64,000 nt of DNA from G965261475 sp965261475 [NCBI: bacterium] (GTDB taxonomy: Bacteria; SAR324; XYD2-FULL-50-16). The stretch covers positions 1,488,001-1,552,000 of the forward strand of contig OZ253454.1 in assembly GCA_965261475.1 (NCBI GenBank), given 5' to 3'. The notes under the pieces were generated by a model that made no database searches, was not told the origin of the DNA, and was given only the letters and a program-made list of their open reading frames with translations. The translations under genes were made by a program, and so were the position numbers. The first letter of the stretch is position 1. Each line of letters opens with the position of its first letter. Positions 8,795 through 18,801 of this stretch are shown piece by piece.

Positions 8795-8810
8795 AGTAGT
8801 AAAAAATATT

Positions 8811-9710
8811 TTAAAATATCAAAGAAAGTTTTTCTTTTGTAACAAGAAAATTCTTTTTTTTGGCATCCAAAACTACTTTGGCGCCGATTGGCAAAGGAGC
8901 ATTTTTCGCACCATGACCAGCTGGGAAATTAGCTACAATAGGGATCTTAACAGGTAAAAAAGCTTTTATTAACTCGAGTATTTTGCTCTCATCTAATAGT
9001 TTATTTGCAAATATAAAATGCCCTAATACCAGTCCTAGTATTTTTTTTAGACAACCAGAATAATACAGCTGAGAAAACAATCTCTCTATTCTATAATAAG
9101 GCTCTGCTACATCTTCTACAAATAAAATACTATTGTCTAAAGAAATTTGATAAGGAGTTCCTAAGAGACTAACTATAGAAGTAAGATTGCCACCTAATAA
9201 TCTAGCTTCGTTTGCTTTATCACCAAACCATCTTAAATTTTTAGCGTCCTTGCCAGCTAGCTCACCTCGCCAATCTCCTTGAAATCTACGAAAAAAAAAC
9301 TCCTGGTCTTCTTTGCTTGCTAATCGCAAAGTATTAGCTACATAAGAGTGAATTGTAATCTTTTGAAAACGTGTAGCAATAAAATTTAATAAAATGGAAA
9401 TATCACTAAATCCTATCAAAGAAAAAGCTGTTTTTTCGCTCCAGTATTTTTGTAAAAAGTCTAATAGATGAATAGACCCACTTCCTCCACGCACTGCTAA
9501 TAAACACTTAGTATGCTCAACGGTTTGCTGCAATTGCTTTATTCTTTGTGCTATAGTACCTGCAAAAAAAAAATACTTTTGAGTTGCTAGAGGCGAATAA
9601 TAAATTGTTAATTTTTCTTCTTCAAAAAATTTTAAACACAAATGCCAATTTGTAGTAGAAATAAAACCAGAAGGTAATAGCAATCCTAGTGTAGGAATTT
9701 TTTTTTTCAT
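8811..9710 (-). CDS. ldcA: Muramoyltetrapeptide (LD-)carboxypeptidase, peptidase family S66
   Basis: LdcA removes the terminal D-alanine from murein tetrapeptides during peptidoglycan recycling in the cytoplasm. The protein is 299 residues, the usual size. AVRGGSGSIHLLDFL contains the nucleophile elbow, with the likely serine at Ser79 (families usually have GGYGS or GGNGS). LFVEDVAEPYYRIER should supply the catalytic glutamate. The C-terminal GHGAKNAPLPIG supplies the histidine and the conserved xGHxxxNxxLPxG pattern. A TTG seven codons upstream (9731) could also start the frame, but the ATG at 9710 fits the family's N terminus. Confidence 0.9.
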   Translation of the reverse strand: MKKKIPTLGLLLPSGFISTTNWHLCLKFFEEEKLTIYYSPLATQKYFFFAGTIAQRIKQLQQTVEHTKCLLAVRGGSGSIHLLDFLQKYWSEKTAFSLIGFSDISILLNFIATRFQKITIHSYVANTLRLASKEDQEFFFRRFQGDWRGELAGKDAKNLRWFGDKANEARLLGGNLTSIVSLLGTPYQISLDNSILFVEDVAEPYYRIERLFSQLYYSGCLKKILGLVLGHFIFANKLLDESKILELIKAFLPVKIPIVANFPAGHGAKNAPLPIGAKVVLDAKKKNFLVTKEKLSLIF

Positions 9711-9802
9711 TTTATAAAAATTTAAAAACAAGTTGAGATGTTTTATAGATTAGTCTAGCATAGACAATAGTTTTTATTTTAACAAAGTTAGATAGTAATA
9801 TT

Positions 9803-10837
9803 ATGCCATTAGTTTCATATTCGGATTACAATAAGATTTTAGATACAGCCAAAAAGGAAAAATACGCTCTTCCAGCTATTAATGTTTCATCAGCTTCAAG
9901 TGCTAATGCTGCTATGCAAGGATTTGCACAAGCCAAAAGCGATGGAATTATCCAACTCTCTACAGGAGCAGGAGAATTCGCGTCAGGTCTAGGGGTAAAA
10001 GATATGGCTTTGGGGGCTAGAGTTATTGCAGAGCATATTCACACTCTTGCAAATAAATACAATGTTTTTATTATTTTACACACAGACCATTGCGTACCTA
10101 AAAAATGGAATACTTTCGTACGCCCTCTAATAGAGTGGACAAAAGAAAGAAGGGCAAAAGGACTACCTAATTTATTTAGCTCGCACATGTTTGATGGCTC
10201 TGAGCTTCCCGTCACTGAGAATGTGAAAATTGCCAAAGGTTACTTAGAAGAACTTGCTAGTTTAGAGTTAATTTTAGAGTTGGAAATAGGGGTGGTAGGA
10301 GGAGAAGAAGACGGTATTAATAACGAAAATGTGCCAGCAGACAAACTTTTTACATCCCCAGCAGAAATACTCTACACCTTTGAAAACTTAAAAGAAGTTA
10401 CTAATGCCCGCTATATTTTGGCGGCAACTTTTGGAAATGTGCATGGAGTTTATAAACCCGGAAATGTTAAGTTAACTCCTATAATTCTTAAAAACGGACA
10501 AGACGCAGTAACAAAAAAATATGGCGAAGCAGCAAAAATAGATTTAGTTTTTCATGGAGGCTCTGGCTCTGATTTAAAAGATATTCACGAAACTTTAAAT
10601 TATGGAGTAATTAAAATGAATGTAGATACAGACACACAATACTCCTACACCAGAGCTATTGCTAATCATATGCTAAAAAATTATGACGGCGTTTTAAAAG
10701 TAGATAATGAAGTAGGAAGTAAAAAATTCTATGATCCTAGAGTTTACTTAAAAGCAGCAGAGCAAAATATGTCAAAGCGAGTTCAGCAAGCTTGCGAAGA
10801 TTTAAAATCTAAAGGCAAGACATTATTTACTAGCTAA
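9803..10837 (+). CDS. fbaA: Fructose-bisphosphate aldolase, class II (class IIA type)
   Basis: The enzyme cleaves or forms fructose-1,6-bisphosphate using a divalent metal, in glycolysis and gluconeogenesis. The 344-residue length and motifs fit the class IIA (E. coli FbaA/yeast) branch. Catalytic Asp95 and zinc-binding His96 lie in HTDHC. ELEIGVVGGEEDG carries the glutamate and loop region. FGNVHGVYKPGNV and VFHGGSGS carry the other zinc histidines and the phosphate-binding loop. The C-terminal FYDPRVYLKAAEQ is conserved. The gene stands alone, with 239 bases of non-coding sequence behind it. Confidence 0.97.
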   Translation: MPLVSYSDYNKILDTAKKEKYALPAINVSSASSANAAMQGFAQAKSDGIIQLSTGAGEFASGLGVKDMALGARVIAEHIHTLANKYNVFIILHTDHCVPKKWNTFVRPLIEWTKERRAKGLPNLFSSHMFDGSELPVTENVKIAKGYLEELASLELILELEIGVVGGEEDGINNENVPADKLFTSPAEILYTFENLKEVTNARYILAATFGNVHGVYKPGNVKLTPIILKNGQDAVTKKYGEAAKIDLVFHGGSGSDLKDIHETLNYGVIKMNVDTDTQYSYTRAIANHMLKNYDGVLKVDNEVGSKKFYDPRVYLKAAEQNMSKRVQQACEDLKSKGKTLFTS

Positions 10838-11076
10838 TCAATGTCTTTTACAAAATCTTGTAGTCATCAAAAAGCACTTTTTCAAAAAAAATAAACATTA
10901 CAAGTGCCAAGTAAAATTTTAAACACTTGTACTAGCTATGGGTTTTGAACAGAATATTTAAAATTATTTTTGTTTTTTGAGAAAATTTTTATCAAACAAC
11001 CTAGAGAATATGCTTCCTGATTTAAGGGTTACACAAAAAGAGTATAACAATATATAAAATACACAAACAAACTTGA

Positions 11077-11772
11077 CTAGTTTTCTTGTTTGGAAATAAG
11101 TTTGAGTGTGCCTTTTACAAGTTGATAACGTGTGTTAAACTGCCTAATAAGCTCCGAATTGTGCGTAACCAAGACCAAAGCAGATTTGTTTTCTAAGCAC
11201 ACATGTTTAAGAATTTGGAAGACCTTGTTACCTGTTTCTAAATCTAAATTCCCTGTAGGCTCATCTGCTAGAATCAATTTAGGAGAATTCATCAAAGCAC
11301 GAGCAATAGCTACTCTTTGTTGCTCTCCACCTGAAAGCTGAGCTGGTCTGTGATTCTTTCTATGCGATAATTCTACCAAGTCTAACAATTTAATTGTTTG
11401 TTGTCTTAACGTCCTAGAGTCTTTTTTTTTAATTAAACCTGCCAAATATACATTTTCAAAAGCACTAAAATCTGGTAAAAGATAGTGAAACTGAAACACA
11501 AAGCCTATAAAATTTTTTCGCAGTATACATAATTTTTTTTCCTTAAAATTTTTGATATTTTGATTATTAAAATAAATATCACCACTATCTGCGACATCCA
11601 ATGCACCTAATAAATACAAAAGAGTGCTCTTTCCAGAGCCAGAGTTTCCTGTAATCAACTGTATGCTTTCTTTTTTAACTTGAAAATCAATCCCCTTTAA
11701 AATAGTTAGTTTTTTCTTTTCTCCATCTTGATAAGATTTAAAAATATTCTTTAATTCACAAATATTATTCAT
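11077..11772 (-). CDS. lolD: Lipoprotein-releasing ABC transporter ATPase LolD
   Basis: LolD is the ATPase of the inner-membrane LolCD(E) complex that extracts outer-membrane lipoproteins and hands them to LolA. The protein is 231 residues. Walker A is GNSGSGKST, the ABC signature is [14 protein letters not shown], and Walker B is [30 protein letters not shown] is the Q-loop segment typical of LolD/MacB-type ATPases. The gene overlaps the end of lolC by 8 bases and is translated with it. Confidence 0.95.
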   Translation of the reverse strand: MNNICELKNIFKSYQDGEKKKLTILKGIDFQVKKESIQLITGNSGSGKSTLLYLLGALDVADSGDIYFNNQNIKNFKEKKLCILRKNFIGFVFQFHYLLPDFSAFENVYLAGLIKKKDSRTLRQQTIKLLDLVELSHRKNHRPAQLSGGEQQRVAIARALMNSPKLILADEPTGNLDLETGNKVFQILKHVCLENKSALVLVTHNSELIRQFNTRYQLVKGTLKLISKQEN

Positions 11773-13072
11773 ATTTTAACCCGTCTACTGGTTTTTGTTC
11801 AGCTGCCTTTTTAGAAGGAAAAATAGTAACTAAAAAGCACATGATGAAAGAAACAGCTAAAATTGCTACCACTTGATACCAGTTAATTAAAATTGGAATA
11901 GTATCTGTTGTATAGACGCCTTTCGGAATTCTAATAACCGAAAAATGTTTTAAAAACAAACAAATAAGCAATCCCAAAATTGTCCCTATTGCTGCGCCAA
12001 AAAAACCTATAATAGAGCCTTGAAGCAAAAAAATATTACGGATAGATTGATTGCCAACACCAATAGCTTTTAAGATAGCAATATCTTTGGTTTTTTCGCT
12101 CACTAAAATTACTAAAGAGCTAATAATATTGAAAGCAGCAACCAAAATAATCAAAAATAAAATTACACTGAGTCCAATTTTTTCTAACTTTAATACCGCA
12201 AAAAGATTATAGTTATCGTCAATCCAGCTAGAAACAAGATGAGGAAAAGGAAAATTTGCTATCAATTTATCCTGTTGAGATTTAGTGTCTTTGATATTTT
12301 TTAAATAGATAGCATAGCCACGAATATTTTTATTATATTGAAACAGTTTTCTTGCTTCTTTTAAATCTATTAACGTAAATACCTCGTCGTAGCCTCCCAA
12401 CCCGCTTTCAAAAAATCCAGACACAATAAATTTTCTTTTCTGAGGAATAGCTCCAAATGGAGAAATTTGTTGCCGCGTGGTTAAAATAGTAAGATCATCT
12501 CCTATTTTCAATTTAAAAATCTTAGCTAAGCTAACTCCTACAATAATACCTGCAATATTTTCTTCATTACCATCCTTATTTACTCGTTTTTGAATTTTTA
12601 AATCCCGCAATACTGCGGCTAACTCTAGTGGGGAAGGTAAAGAATTATTAACCTTATTATTTATTTTTATTGTCTCTTGCAAAACCTTCCCCTTGATTTC
12701 CGTTTCAATGTCAATCCCTTTTAACAAAATGCCGTGTACATTATTTTTGGAACTAATCAAAGCTTGATCTAAACTATAAGGTGAAATATGCTCTACAAGA
12801 ATTTTTTGCTCTATCTCCTCTATAATATTTTTGCTATATGTAATTTCTTGCTCTCCATTGCCAGTAAAAGCAGTGAGAGTAAGATGAGCGTTGGTGCCTA
12901 TTAGAGCTTTTTTTAAGTCCTCCTCAAACCCGTTCATTACTGACAAAACTACAATCAACGCCATCACTCCTATAGTGACGCCTGCAATAGAAATATTAGT
13001 AATGAAGCTAATTGCACGAGATTTTTTAGAGCCGTATAAATAGCGCAAAGCTATAAATGTTTCTAGTCTCAA
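11765..13072 (-). CDS. lolC: Lipoprotein-releasing system permease LolC/LolE
   Basis: This 435-residue permease has the LolC/E layout. One transmembrane segment lies near the N terminus after ALRYLYGSKK, a large periplasmic domain spans about 50-270, and three C-terminal membrane segments form the FtsX domain. ALIVVLSVMNGFE is the conserved membrane-exit segment and LKAIGVGNQSIRNIFLLQG is the coupling helix that meets LolD. The frame starts with TTG at 13072, which fits the family's N terminus. There is a single permease gene, as in species where one LolC/E (LolF-like) protein works as a homodimer. Whether a second one exists elsewhere cannot be seen. Confidence 0.93.
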   Translation of the reverse strand: MRLETFIALRYLYGSKKSRAISFITNISIAGVTIGVMALIVVLSVMNGFEEDLKKALIGTNAHLTLTAFTGNGEQEITYSKNIIEEIEQKILVEHISPYSLDQALISSKNNVHGILLKGIDIETEIKGKVLQETIKINNKVNNSLPSPLELAAVLRDLKIQKRVNKDGNEENIAGIIVGVSLAKIFKLKIGDDLTILTTRQQISPFGAIPQKRKFIVSGFFESGLGGYDEVFTLIDLKEARKLFQYNKNIRGYAIYLKNIKDTKSQQDKLIANFPFPHLVSSWIDDNYNLFAVLKLEKIGLSVILFLIILVAAFNIISSLVILVSEKTKDIAILKAIGVGNQSIRNIFLLQGSIIGFFGAAIGTILGLLICLFLKHFSVIRIPKGVYTTDTIPILINWYQVVAILAVSFIMCFLVTIFPSKKAAEQKPVDGLKYE

Positions 13073-13141
13073 GGTAAAGATTTTGATTGATAAATATAAA
13101 CTTATGTGAGCTACTAACTTTAGTTGCCTTGCACTAAAATT

Positions 13142-14002
13142 TTAGCAACGCTGCTTAAGTTTTTTAGCTTGGTATAGAGAATTTAACGCCAACGAAACTA
13201 GTATGGTAGCGCCTCCTAAAATAGTTTTACCATCGGGGATTTCTTGTAAAATTATCCAAGCAAGCAAAATAGCAAAAATAGTTTTTAAAAGCATCAATAG
13301 ATTGGCTTCTGTAGCAGGAATATACTTAGGTCCTAAAGTAAGTAGGGAAAAAGAAACTGCTAAAATCAACCCTATCATAAATAATACAGATAAGGAATAG
13401 ACAGAAACTTCTAATGGCTTAGCAAAATAAAAACTAGCTACTGTTGCAATAAAACTAGAGAGCAGCAAAGCAGACATCATAGATTTTTTCTTGTGTCTAG
13501 AAATTACAAAAATACCAGATAAAATAAACGACGTAAGAACAGCATTAAGATTGCCAAACCAGGAGTCTGTAAAACTAATACCATCTGAAAAAATAATCAT
13601 AAAACCACAGAAAGTTACCAGCATAGTAAACAAGGTAGCTATAGTAATTTTTTCTGACAACAAAAAATAGCTCAAAATAGCCGAGAAAAAAGGAGAAATG
13701 CTAATTATAATAAGGGCTTTAGCTATAGTCGTATAACTAATAGCCAATACAAAAGTAAAGCTGCCTGCAGCGTGTAATACTCCTAACAAAAAATCAAACT
13801 TGTCTGTGTTGGTTAAAATAGCAAAAATATTTTTTTGATATAAAATAACGAGCATTACTGTAATCCAAAAAAACATAAATACTCCTCTATAAAAAATAAT
13901 AGTGAAAGGATCTACGCTTGCTAGTCTAACCAATAAGCTATCAGGACTAAGTACTAATACTCCTGCTAGAGTAATCAATAAGCCTTTGGTATAATTATTC
14001 AT
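13142..14002 (-). CDS. EamA/DMT-family permease
   Basis: This 286-residue integral membrane protein has about ten hydrophobic segments in two five-helix EamA halves. It belongs to the drug/metabolite transporter superfamily and resembles the RhaT/YdcZ-like exporters. YTTIAKALIIISISPFFSAILSYFLLSEKI in the first half and LLMLLKTIFAILLAWIILQEIP in the second are the matching conserved helices. The substrate is unknown. It is 69 bases upstream of lolC on the same strand but probably unrelated in function. Confidence 0.85.
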   Translation of the reverse strand: MNNYTKGLLITLAGVLVLSPDSLLVRLASVDPFTIIFYRGVFMFFWITVMLVILYQKNIFAILTNTDKFDFLLGVLHAAGSFTFVLAISYTTIAKALIIISISPFFSAILSYFLLSEKITIATLFTMLVTFCGFMIIFSDGISFTDSWFGNLNAVLTSFILSGIFVISRHKKKSMMSALLLSSFIATVASFYFAKPLEVSVYSLSVLFMIGLILAVSFSLLTLGPKYIPATEANLLMLLKTIFAILLAWIILQEIPDGKTILGGATILVSLALNSLYQAKKLKQRC

Positions 14003-14115
14003 TCCAAGTCGGTAGGTGTCGTTTGTAGCTATTGTTGCATGTAATCAATAAAACTAGCAAGTAGTATTATTATACAAATTATAAATACAACAACAAGAGA
14101 ATAAATATTACTAAT

Positions 14116-14424
14116 TTAAGGAGTTAAAGGTAAAACGCCCATATGAAAATGTATCACAAAAAGTAAAACTCTCAGTGCTATCAAAATAAAAGGAATATAA
14201 AGCAAGATAAATAGTGGATGTAAAAATCCAGGAGTAATAGGACGAAAAATCTTTATCACAGGGTTAGTGAGATTATGAAAAAATCTTTTTATATAATTAT
14301 CAGAAACTGGAATAATAATATCTAAAATAAAGCGACCAAAAAAAGTCCACATTAAAACAGATAAAATAAAATTAGGAATAGTAAGTGTAGGATAACGAGT
14401 CCAATAATCAAGATAAATACCCAT
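14116..14424 (-). CDS. YggT family membrane protein
   Basis: This 102-residue protein has two hydrophobic segments joined by an amphipathic loop. The loop and helix LTNPVIKIFRPITPGF matches the YggT signature (T-EP-l-p-iRr-iP). YggT proteins have been linked to cell division, cation tolerance and integral membrane assembly, and in plastids (YCF19/CCB3) to haem attachment. The precise role here is unknown. Only one YggT repeat is present. Confidence 0.8.
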   Translation of the reverse strand: MGIYLDYWTRYPTLTIPNFILSVLMWTFFGRFILDIIIPVSDNYIKRFFHNLTNPVIKIFRPITPGFLHPLFILLYIPFILIALRVLLFVIHFHMGVLPLTP

Positions 14425-14514
14425 AAATAATAGCTGAAACAGCCAAAAACTATCAAAATATAAACTTTAAATAGTTTTTAGCTGTACTTAAGTACAAGAG
14501 ACAAGCTGCATAAC

Positions 14515-16296
14515 TTATGTTGTTACAGCATCTTTGTCTTTGATTATAGTATCACCTGCAGGTATTCTTACTCTTTCTACCATATCTTGCACTTCACTAG
14601 AAGGTGCTGGAGTAAGTAAACTAACAAGTATGATTGTTATAAACGAAATAGGTATACCAAAAGAACCAGCTGAAATGCTATTGACACCAAACCATAAATC
14701 ATTTTGGATACCAAAAGTTTTGTGTGTAGATACGATATAATACATACAAACCGAAAATCCAGCCACCATGCCCGTAACTGCCCCAATCGCGTTGGTTCTT
14801 TTCCACCAAATACCTAGTACTAAAGGTGCAAATAAACCAGATGCCGCAATAGAAAATGCCATAGCTACCATAGAGAGTATATCCGCTGGCTTAGTGCTTG
14901 CTAATGCTGCTGCTAGTATTGCTACTACAATCAAAATAATACGAGCTACTACCAATCTAGTCTTAGAGCTCGCTGCAGGATTAACAATTTTGTAATAAAT
15001 ATCGTGGCTAAAAGCATTAGCAATCGCAAGAAGTAATCCATCTGCTGTAGATAAAGCCGCTGCTAGTCCACCAGCAGATACCAAGCCCGCAACAACATAA
15101 GGCAGCCCCGCAATTTCTGGTGTAGCTAGTACTATAATATCTCTGTTAATACTTAGCTCAGCATACTGTAAAATACCATCTCCATTAAGATCATTTATTT
15201 TTAATAAACCAGCTACATTAGACCAGTTGTTTACCCATTCTGGTAAAGAAGCAATTTGCTGTCCTATAACATTGGAATAAATTTCTAACTTTGCAAAAGC
15301 TGCATAAGAAGGAGCAGTAAAGTAAAGTAAAAAAATAAAAAGCAAAGACCATCCCACAGAAGTCCTAGCCGCCTTAACGCTAGGTGTTGTAAAAAACCTC
15401 ATCAACACATGGGGTAAAGAAGCAGTGCCTGCCATCAAACAAAAAATCAATAAAAAGAAGTTTTTTTGGTCATAGTGAGTGAAAGGCGTAGCAAACGCAA
15501 GCGATTTAGTAATCCCTAGTTGTGGCTCTAAAGCCGTGATTTGCTCTACAGCACTTCCATACATCAACTGTGGCAAAGGAACACCAGTGACCTTAATAGA
15601 AAGCAACACAACAGGTACCAAATAGGCTATAATCAAGATAATATATTGAGCTACCTGCGTCCAAGTTACAGCTCTCATGCCTCCCAACATAGAACAAACT
15701 AAAATACCACACAACCCAATAAATACTGCTATTTCAAATGGAATCCCTAAAAAACGTGAAGAAATAATTCCAGTAGCATAAATTTGTGCTGTGACATAAG
15801 TAAAAGAGCAGGCAAACAAGATTAAAATTCCTACTATTCTTGCTAGATTACCTCCATATCTTTCTCCCAAAAAATCTGGTACTGTATAAGCTCCAAATTT
15901 TCTTAAATAAGGTGCTAGTAACACGGCAACTAGAATATACCCCCCTGTCCAACCTAAGACAAAAGAAAAACCATCATATCCTAAGATATATAAACTTCCA
16001 GCCATCCCCACAAAAGAAGCACCCGACATCCAATCTGCTCCTGTTGCCATTCCGTTAAAAATAGGCGGCACCTTTCTTCCTGCTACATAGTACTCAGAAA
16101 CTTTTGTCGTTCTTGCTAAAATTCCAATAGTAGCATAAATCCCTATGGTAAGAAAAATAAAAGCGTATCCGATAAGCGTGTTAGAAACACCTAATTGCTC
16201 TAGAATTGCTAAAACAATCACAAACCCCAAAAACCCTCCTGTATATATGGCATAAACCTTACCAAGGTTACCCATAAAACCTTCTTTATTATTCAT
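14515..16296 (-). CDS. Sodium:solute symporter, cation/acetate (ActP-like) family
   Basis: This 593-residue protein of the solute:sodium symporter family has about 13 membrane segments. It probably carries acetate or another short carboxylate with Na+. YYVAGRKVPPIFNGMATGADWMS is the ActP-like signature at the start of the LeuT-type core, followed by AYTVPDFLGERY. A large hydrophilic insert (about 340-390) contains D-L-N-G-D-G-I-L, an EF-hand-like calcium loop seen in the VC_2705 subgroup. It is preceded on the same strand by a DUF4212 small subunit gene, the standard partner of this subgroup. Confidence 0.9.
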   Translation of the reverse strand: MNNKEGFMGNLGKVYAIYTGGFLGFVIVLAILEQLGVSNTLIGYAFIFLTIGIYATIGILARTTKVSEYYVAGRKVPPIFNGMATGADWMSGASFVGMAGSLYILGYDGFSFVLGWTGGYILVAVLLAPYLRKFGAYTVPDFLGERYGGNLARIVGILILFACSFTYVTAQIYATGIISSRFLGIPFEIAVFIGLCGILVCSMLGGMRAVTWTQVAQYIILIIAYLVPVVLLSIKVTGVPLPQLMYGSAVEQITALEPQLGITKSLAFATPFTHYDQKNFFLLIFCLMAGTASLPHVLMRFFTTPSVKAARTSVGWSLLFIFLLYFTAPSYAAFAKLEIYSNVIGQQIASLPEWVNNWSNVAGLLKINDLNGDGILQYAELSINRDIIVLATPEIAGLPYVVAGLVSAGGLAAALSTADGLLLAIANAFSHDIYYKIVNPAASSKTRLVVARIILIVVAILAAALASTKPADILSMVAMAFSIAASGLFAPLVLGIWWKRTNAIGAVTGMVAGFSVCMYYIVSTHKTFGIQNDLWFGVNSISAGSFGIPISFITIILVSLLTPAPSSEVQDMVERVRIPAGDTIIKDKDAVTT

Positions 16297-16315
16297 ATTC
16301 TATATTTAGATTAAA

Positions 16316-16555
16316 TTATTCGTTAACACCAAACTCGTGATCAATTTTATTTTGCTTACTCGCATAATAAAAAACTATAATAACAAACGCTATTAAAGAC
16401 CCTTGGGCTGCAAAATAAAACCCCAACGGAAAACCTAAAAACTGCAACGAATTTAACTTCTCTACAAAAAAATGTATTAAAAAGCTAAAAACAAACCAAA
16501 GTGCCAAAATCAAAAACATCAGCCCTCTAGTCTTTTGCCAATACTTTTTATTCAT
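16316..16555 (-). CDS. DUF4212 small subunit of sodium:solute symporter
   Basis: This 79-residue protein has two transmembrane helices. It has the family pattern of a charged N terminus (YWQKTR), helix, F-x-F-L-G-F-P-L-G-F-Y-x-A-A-Q-G-S, and a second helix ending in a charged tail. DUF4212 genes sit directly before ActP-like symporters in many bacteria, as here (19-base gap). The ribosome binding site is strong: read on the minus strand, aaggaggaaat lies directly before the ATG, in contrast to the weak sites of most genes in this window. Confidence 0.88.
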   Translation of the reverse strand: MNKKYWQKTRGLMFLILALWFVFSFLIHFFVEKLNSLQFLGFPLGFYFAAQGSLIAFVIIVFYYASKQNKIDHEFGVNE

Positions 16556-16781
16556 ATTTCCTCCTTATCAAAAATTAAAAATAGATGCTTTAGCTTAAAA
16601 CACAAAGCACTACAAGCTTCTACACTAGCTAGATCCTAATGTCAATAAAATTATAAAATACTATAAATAGCAGTAAATAACGGCGAGCGTAACAAGGTAG
16701 GCGCACAATAGTAAAAACATTAACACTGTATTTTAAGTGTCAGCTCTATCAAAAATACAAGATTAGATTGTAGAATTACTC

Positions 16782-18644
16782 TTACTTATGTTTTAAATAT
16801 AGCATTAAAATTCCTACAGCAGCTGGCGTTATACCACTAATTTTTAGACAATGAGCTAAATTTTCTGGTCTATATTTTTCTAGTTTTTCCCTTACTTCTT
16901 TAGAGAGTCCTCCTATTTTGTTGTAATTTATGTGCTGAGGAATTCTTTGCAAATGCATTTTTTGATATTGTTGGATTTGTTTTTGTTGTTTTTTTATATA
17001 TCCCTCATATTTAAACTCATTTTCTACAAGTTTTTTATGCGTTTCACCCCATGTTGCAATTTCATTTTTCCAACTGGTAGAAAAAACACTTTTTAAACTA
17101 TCAAAAGAAACATTAGTCTTTTTTAAAAAAGCCTCTAAAGCGTAGTTTTTAGTTTTAATTCCATTTTGCTCGCAGTAAGCTAAAATTTTTTTATTTGGTT
17201 TAAGTCTTTTGTTTTTAACCCATTCTTTTAAATTTTTGATTTTCTCTTGTTTTTGACAAAATTTTTGATATTTTTGTTCGCTAAGTAATCCTATTTTGTA
17301 TCCAAGTTCACAAAGTCGCTCATCAGCATTTTCCTCTCTAAGCAAAAGCCGATACTCGCAGCGAGAAGTAAACATTCTATAAGGCTCTGTCGTTCCTTTG
17401 GTTACTAAATCATCTATTAAAACACCAATATAAGATTTATCTCTAGTAAAAATAATAGCTTCTTTTTTTTGTGCTTTTCTACTAGCATTGATACCTGCAA
17501 CAATTCCTTGTGCAGCTGCTTCTTCATAACCCGTAGTGCCATTTATCTGCCCTGCTAAAAACAACCCTTCAAATTCTTTTAGTTCTAAAGAAAGCTTTAG
17601 CTGCTGTGGAAAAATAAAATCGTATTCTACTGCGTATCCTTCTCTAATTATTTTAGCTTGTTCTAAACCTTGAATTGTTTGTAAAAATTCCTTTTGTACT
17701 GTTTTTGGAAGACTAGTAGAAATCCCATTAGGATAAATTTCTATAGAATCTAAAGCCGTTGGCTCTAAAAAAATTTGATGCTGTGTTTTATCAGGAAAAC
17801 GTACAATCTTATCCTCTATACTAGGGCAATATCTAGGACCTGATGATTGAATATTTCCATTGTATATAGCAGATTTTTTAATATTTTTTTTAATAATATC
17901 GTGAGTTTTTAAATTAGTATAAGTAATATAACAAGGAAGTTGAGGTAGACCTACTACACTATTCCAAAAAGAAAATTTTTTTATTTTTTGATCTCCTTCT
18001 TGTATTGATAATTTTTTCCAATTTATAGTATTTTTATCTATTCTAGGTGTTGTGCCTGTTTTTAGCCTTCCCATTTGAATACCTTTATTTTCTATTTCGT
18101 AAGAAAGTTTATTTGCTGATTTTTCTAAAATTCTTCCTGCTTCAAAATTTTTATTCCCTATATGAATTTTTCCTCTTAAAAAAGTACCGCCAGTAAGAAT
18201 AATTGTTTTAGAAAAAATTTGCTCTTGTAGATTTGTTTTTATTCCTACAACTTTGTTTTTTTTCCATAAAAAACTCACAACTTCTCTTTCTTGGATTGTT
18301 AAGTTTGTTTGAAAAAAAAGAATTTCTTGTATTTTCTTACTATATAACAACATATCAGATTGACATCTAGTAGCTTGTACAGCTGCTCCTTTTTTAGTAT
18401 TAAGTATACGAAACTGAATAGCTGTTTCATCTGCTACTATTCCCATAATTCCACCTAATGCGTCTATTTCTTTTACTAAATGTCCTTTTCCTATTCCACC
18501 AATAGCTGGATTACAAGACATTCTACCAATAGCATTTTTTTGCATAGTTAAAAGCAATGTATTACTTCCTATATTTGCTGAGGCAAATGCAGCTTCACAG
18601 CCTGCATGACCTCCACCTATCACAACAACATCCCAAATTTTCAT
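16782..18644 (-). CDS. mnmG: tRNA uridine-5-carboxymethylaminomethyl modification enzyme MnmG (GidA)
   Basis: MnmG is the FAD-dependent partner of MnmE that installs the (carboxymethyl)aminomethyl group on wobble U34 of several tRNAs. The protein is 620 residues. The FAD fingerprint [10 protein letters not shown] is at the N terminus, with the family motifs [45 protein letters not shown] and the C-terminal GISGITPA-like segment. It is transcribed away from dnaA, the usual neighbourhood of a bacterial origin. The commonly linked rsmG, parA and parB are absent. Base composition is very AT-rich. Confidence 0.97.
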   Translation of the reverse strand: MKIWDVVVIGGGHAGCEAAFASANIGSNTLLLTMQKNAIGRMSCNPAIGGIGKGHLVKEIDALGGIMGIVADETAIQFRILNTKKGAAVQATRCQSDMLLYSKKIQEILFFQTNLTIQEREVVSFLWKKNKVVGIKTNLQEQIFSKTIILTGGTFLRGKIHIGNKNFEAGRILEKSANKLSYEIENKGIQMGRLKTGTTPRIDKNTINWKKLSIQEGDQKIKKFSFWNSVVGLPQLPCYITYTNLKTHDIIKKNIKKSAIYNGNIQSSGPRYCPSIEDKIVRFPDKTQHQIFLEPTALDSIEIYPNGISTSLPKTVQKEFLQTIQGLEQAKIIREGYAVEYDFIFPQQLKLSLELKEFEGLFLAGQINGTTGYEEAAAQGIVAGINASRKAQKKEAIIFTRDKSYIGVLIDDLVTKGTTEPYRMFTSRCEYRLLLREENADERLCELGYKIGLLSEQKYQKFCQKQEKIKNLKEWVKNKRLKPNKKILAYCEQNGIKTKNYALEAFLKKTNVSFDSLKSVFSTSWKNEIATWGETHKKLVENEFKYEGYIKKQQKQIQQYQKMHLQRIPQHINYNKIGGLSKEVREKLEKYRPENLAHCLKISGITPAAVGILMLYLKHK

Positions 18645-18801
18645 TATTTATATTTTAGTAATTTAATTTTTTATTAAAGCATAGAATAGTAAAAAGTTCT
18701 ATTATTTCAATAATTTTACTAAATTTTATTTTTTTTAATTTATTTTTTATTGAAAAAAAAAACCCTTAATTTTACTTTAATAATAAAAAAAAAATTAATA
18801 A
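18645..18801. other. mnmG-dnaA intergenic region, extremely AT-rich
   Basis: This 157-base divergent region is almost free of G and C. It must hold the mnmG and dnaA promoters, and may be part of the unwinding region of the origin. A short inverted repeat, tagtaaaa ... ttttacta, lies at about 18688-18722. The 12-mer attatttcaata found here near 18701 recurs in the dnaA-dnaN gap near 20190. I see no perfect DnaA box TTATCCACA in it. Confidence 0.5.

Noticed and set aside
8733-8957. 74-codon plus-strand frame after uvrC, overlapping its stop by 4 bases
   Set aside because: Most of it lies antisense to the end of the LD-carboxypeptidase gene, and its sequence has no family pattern.
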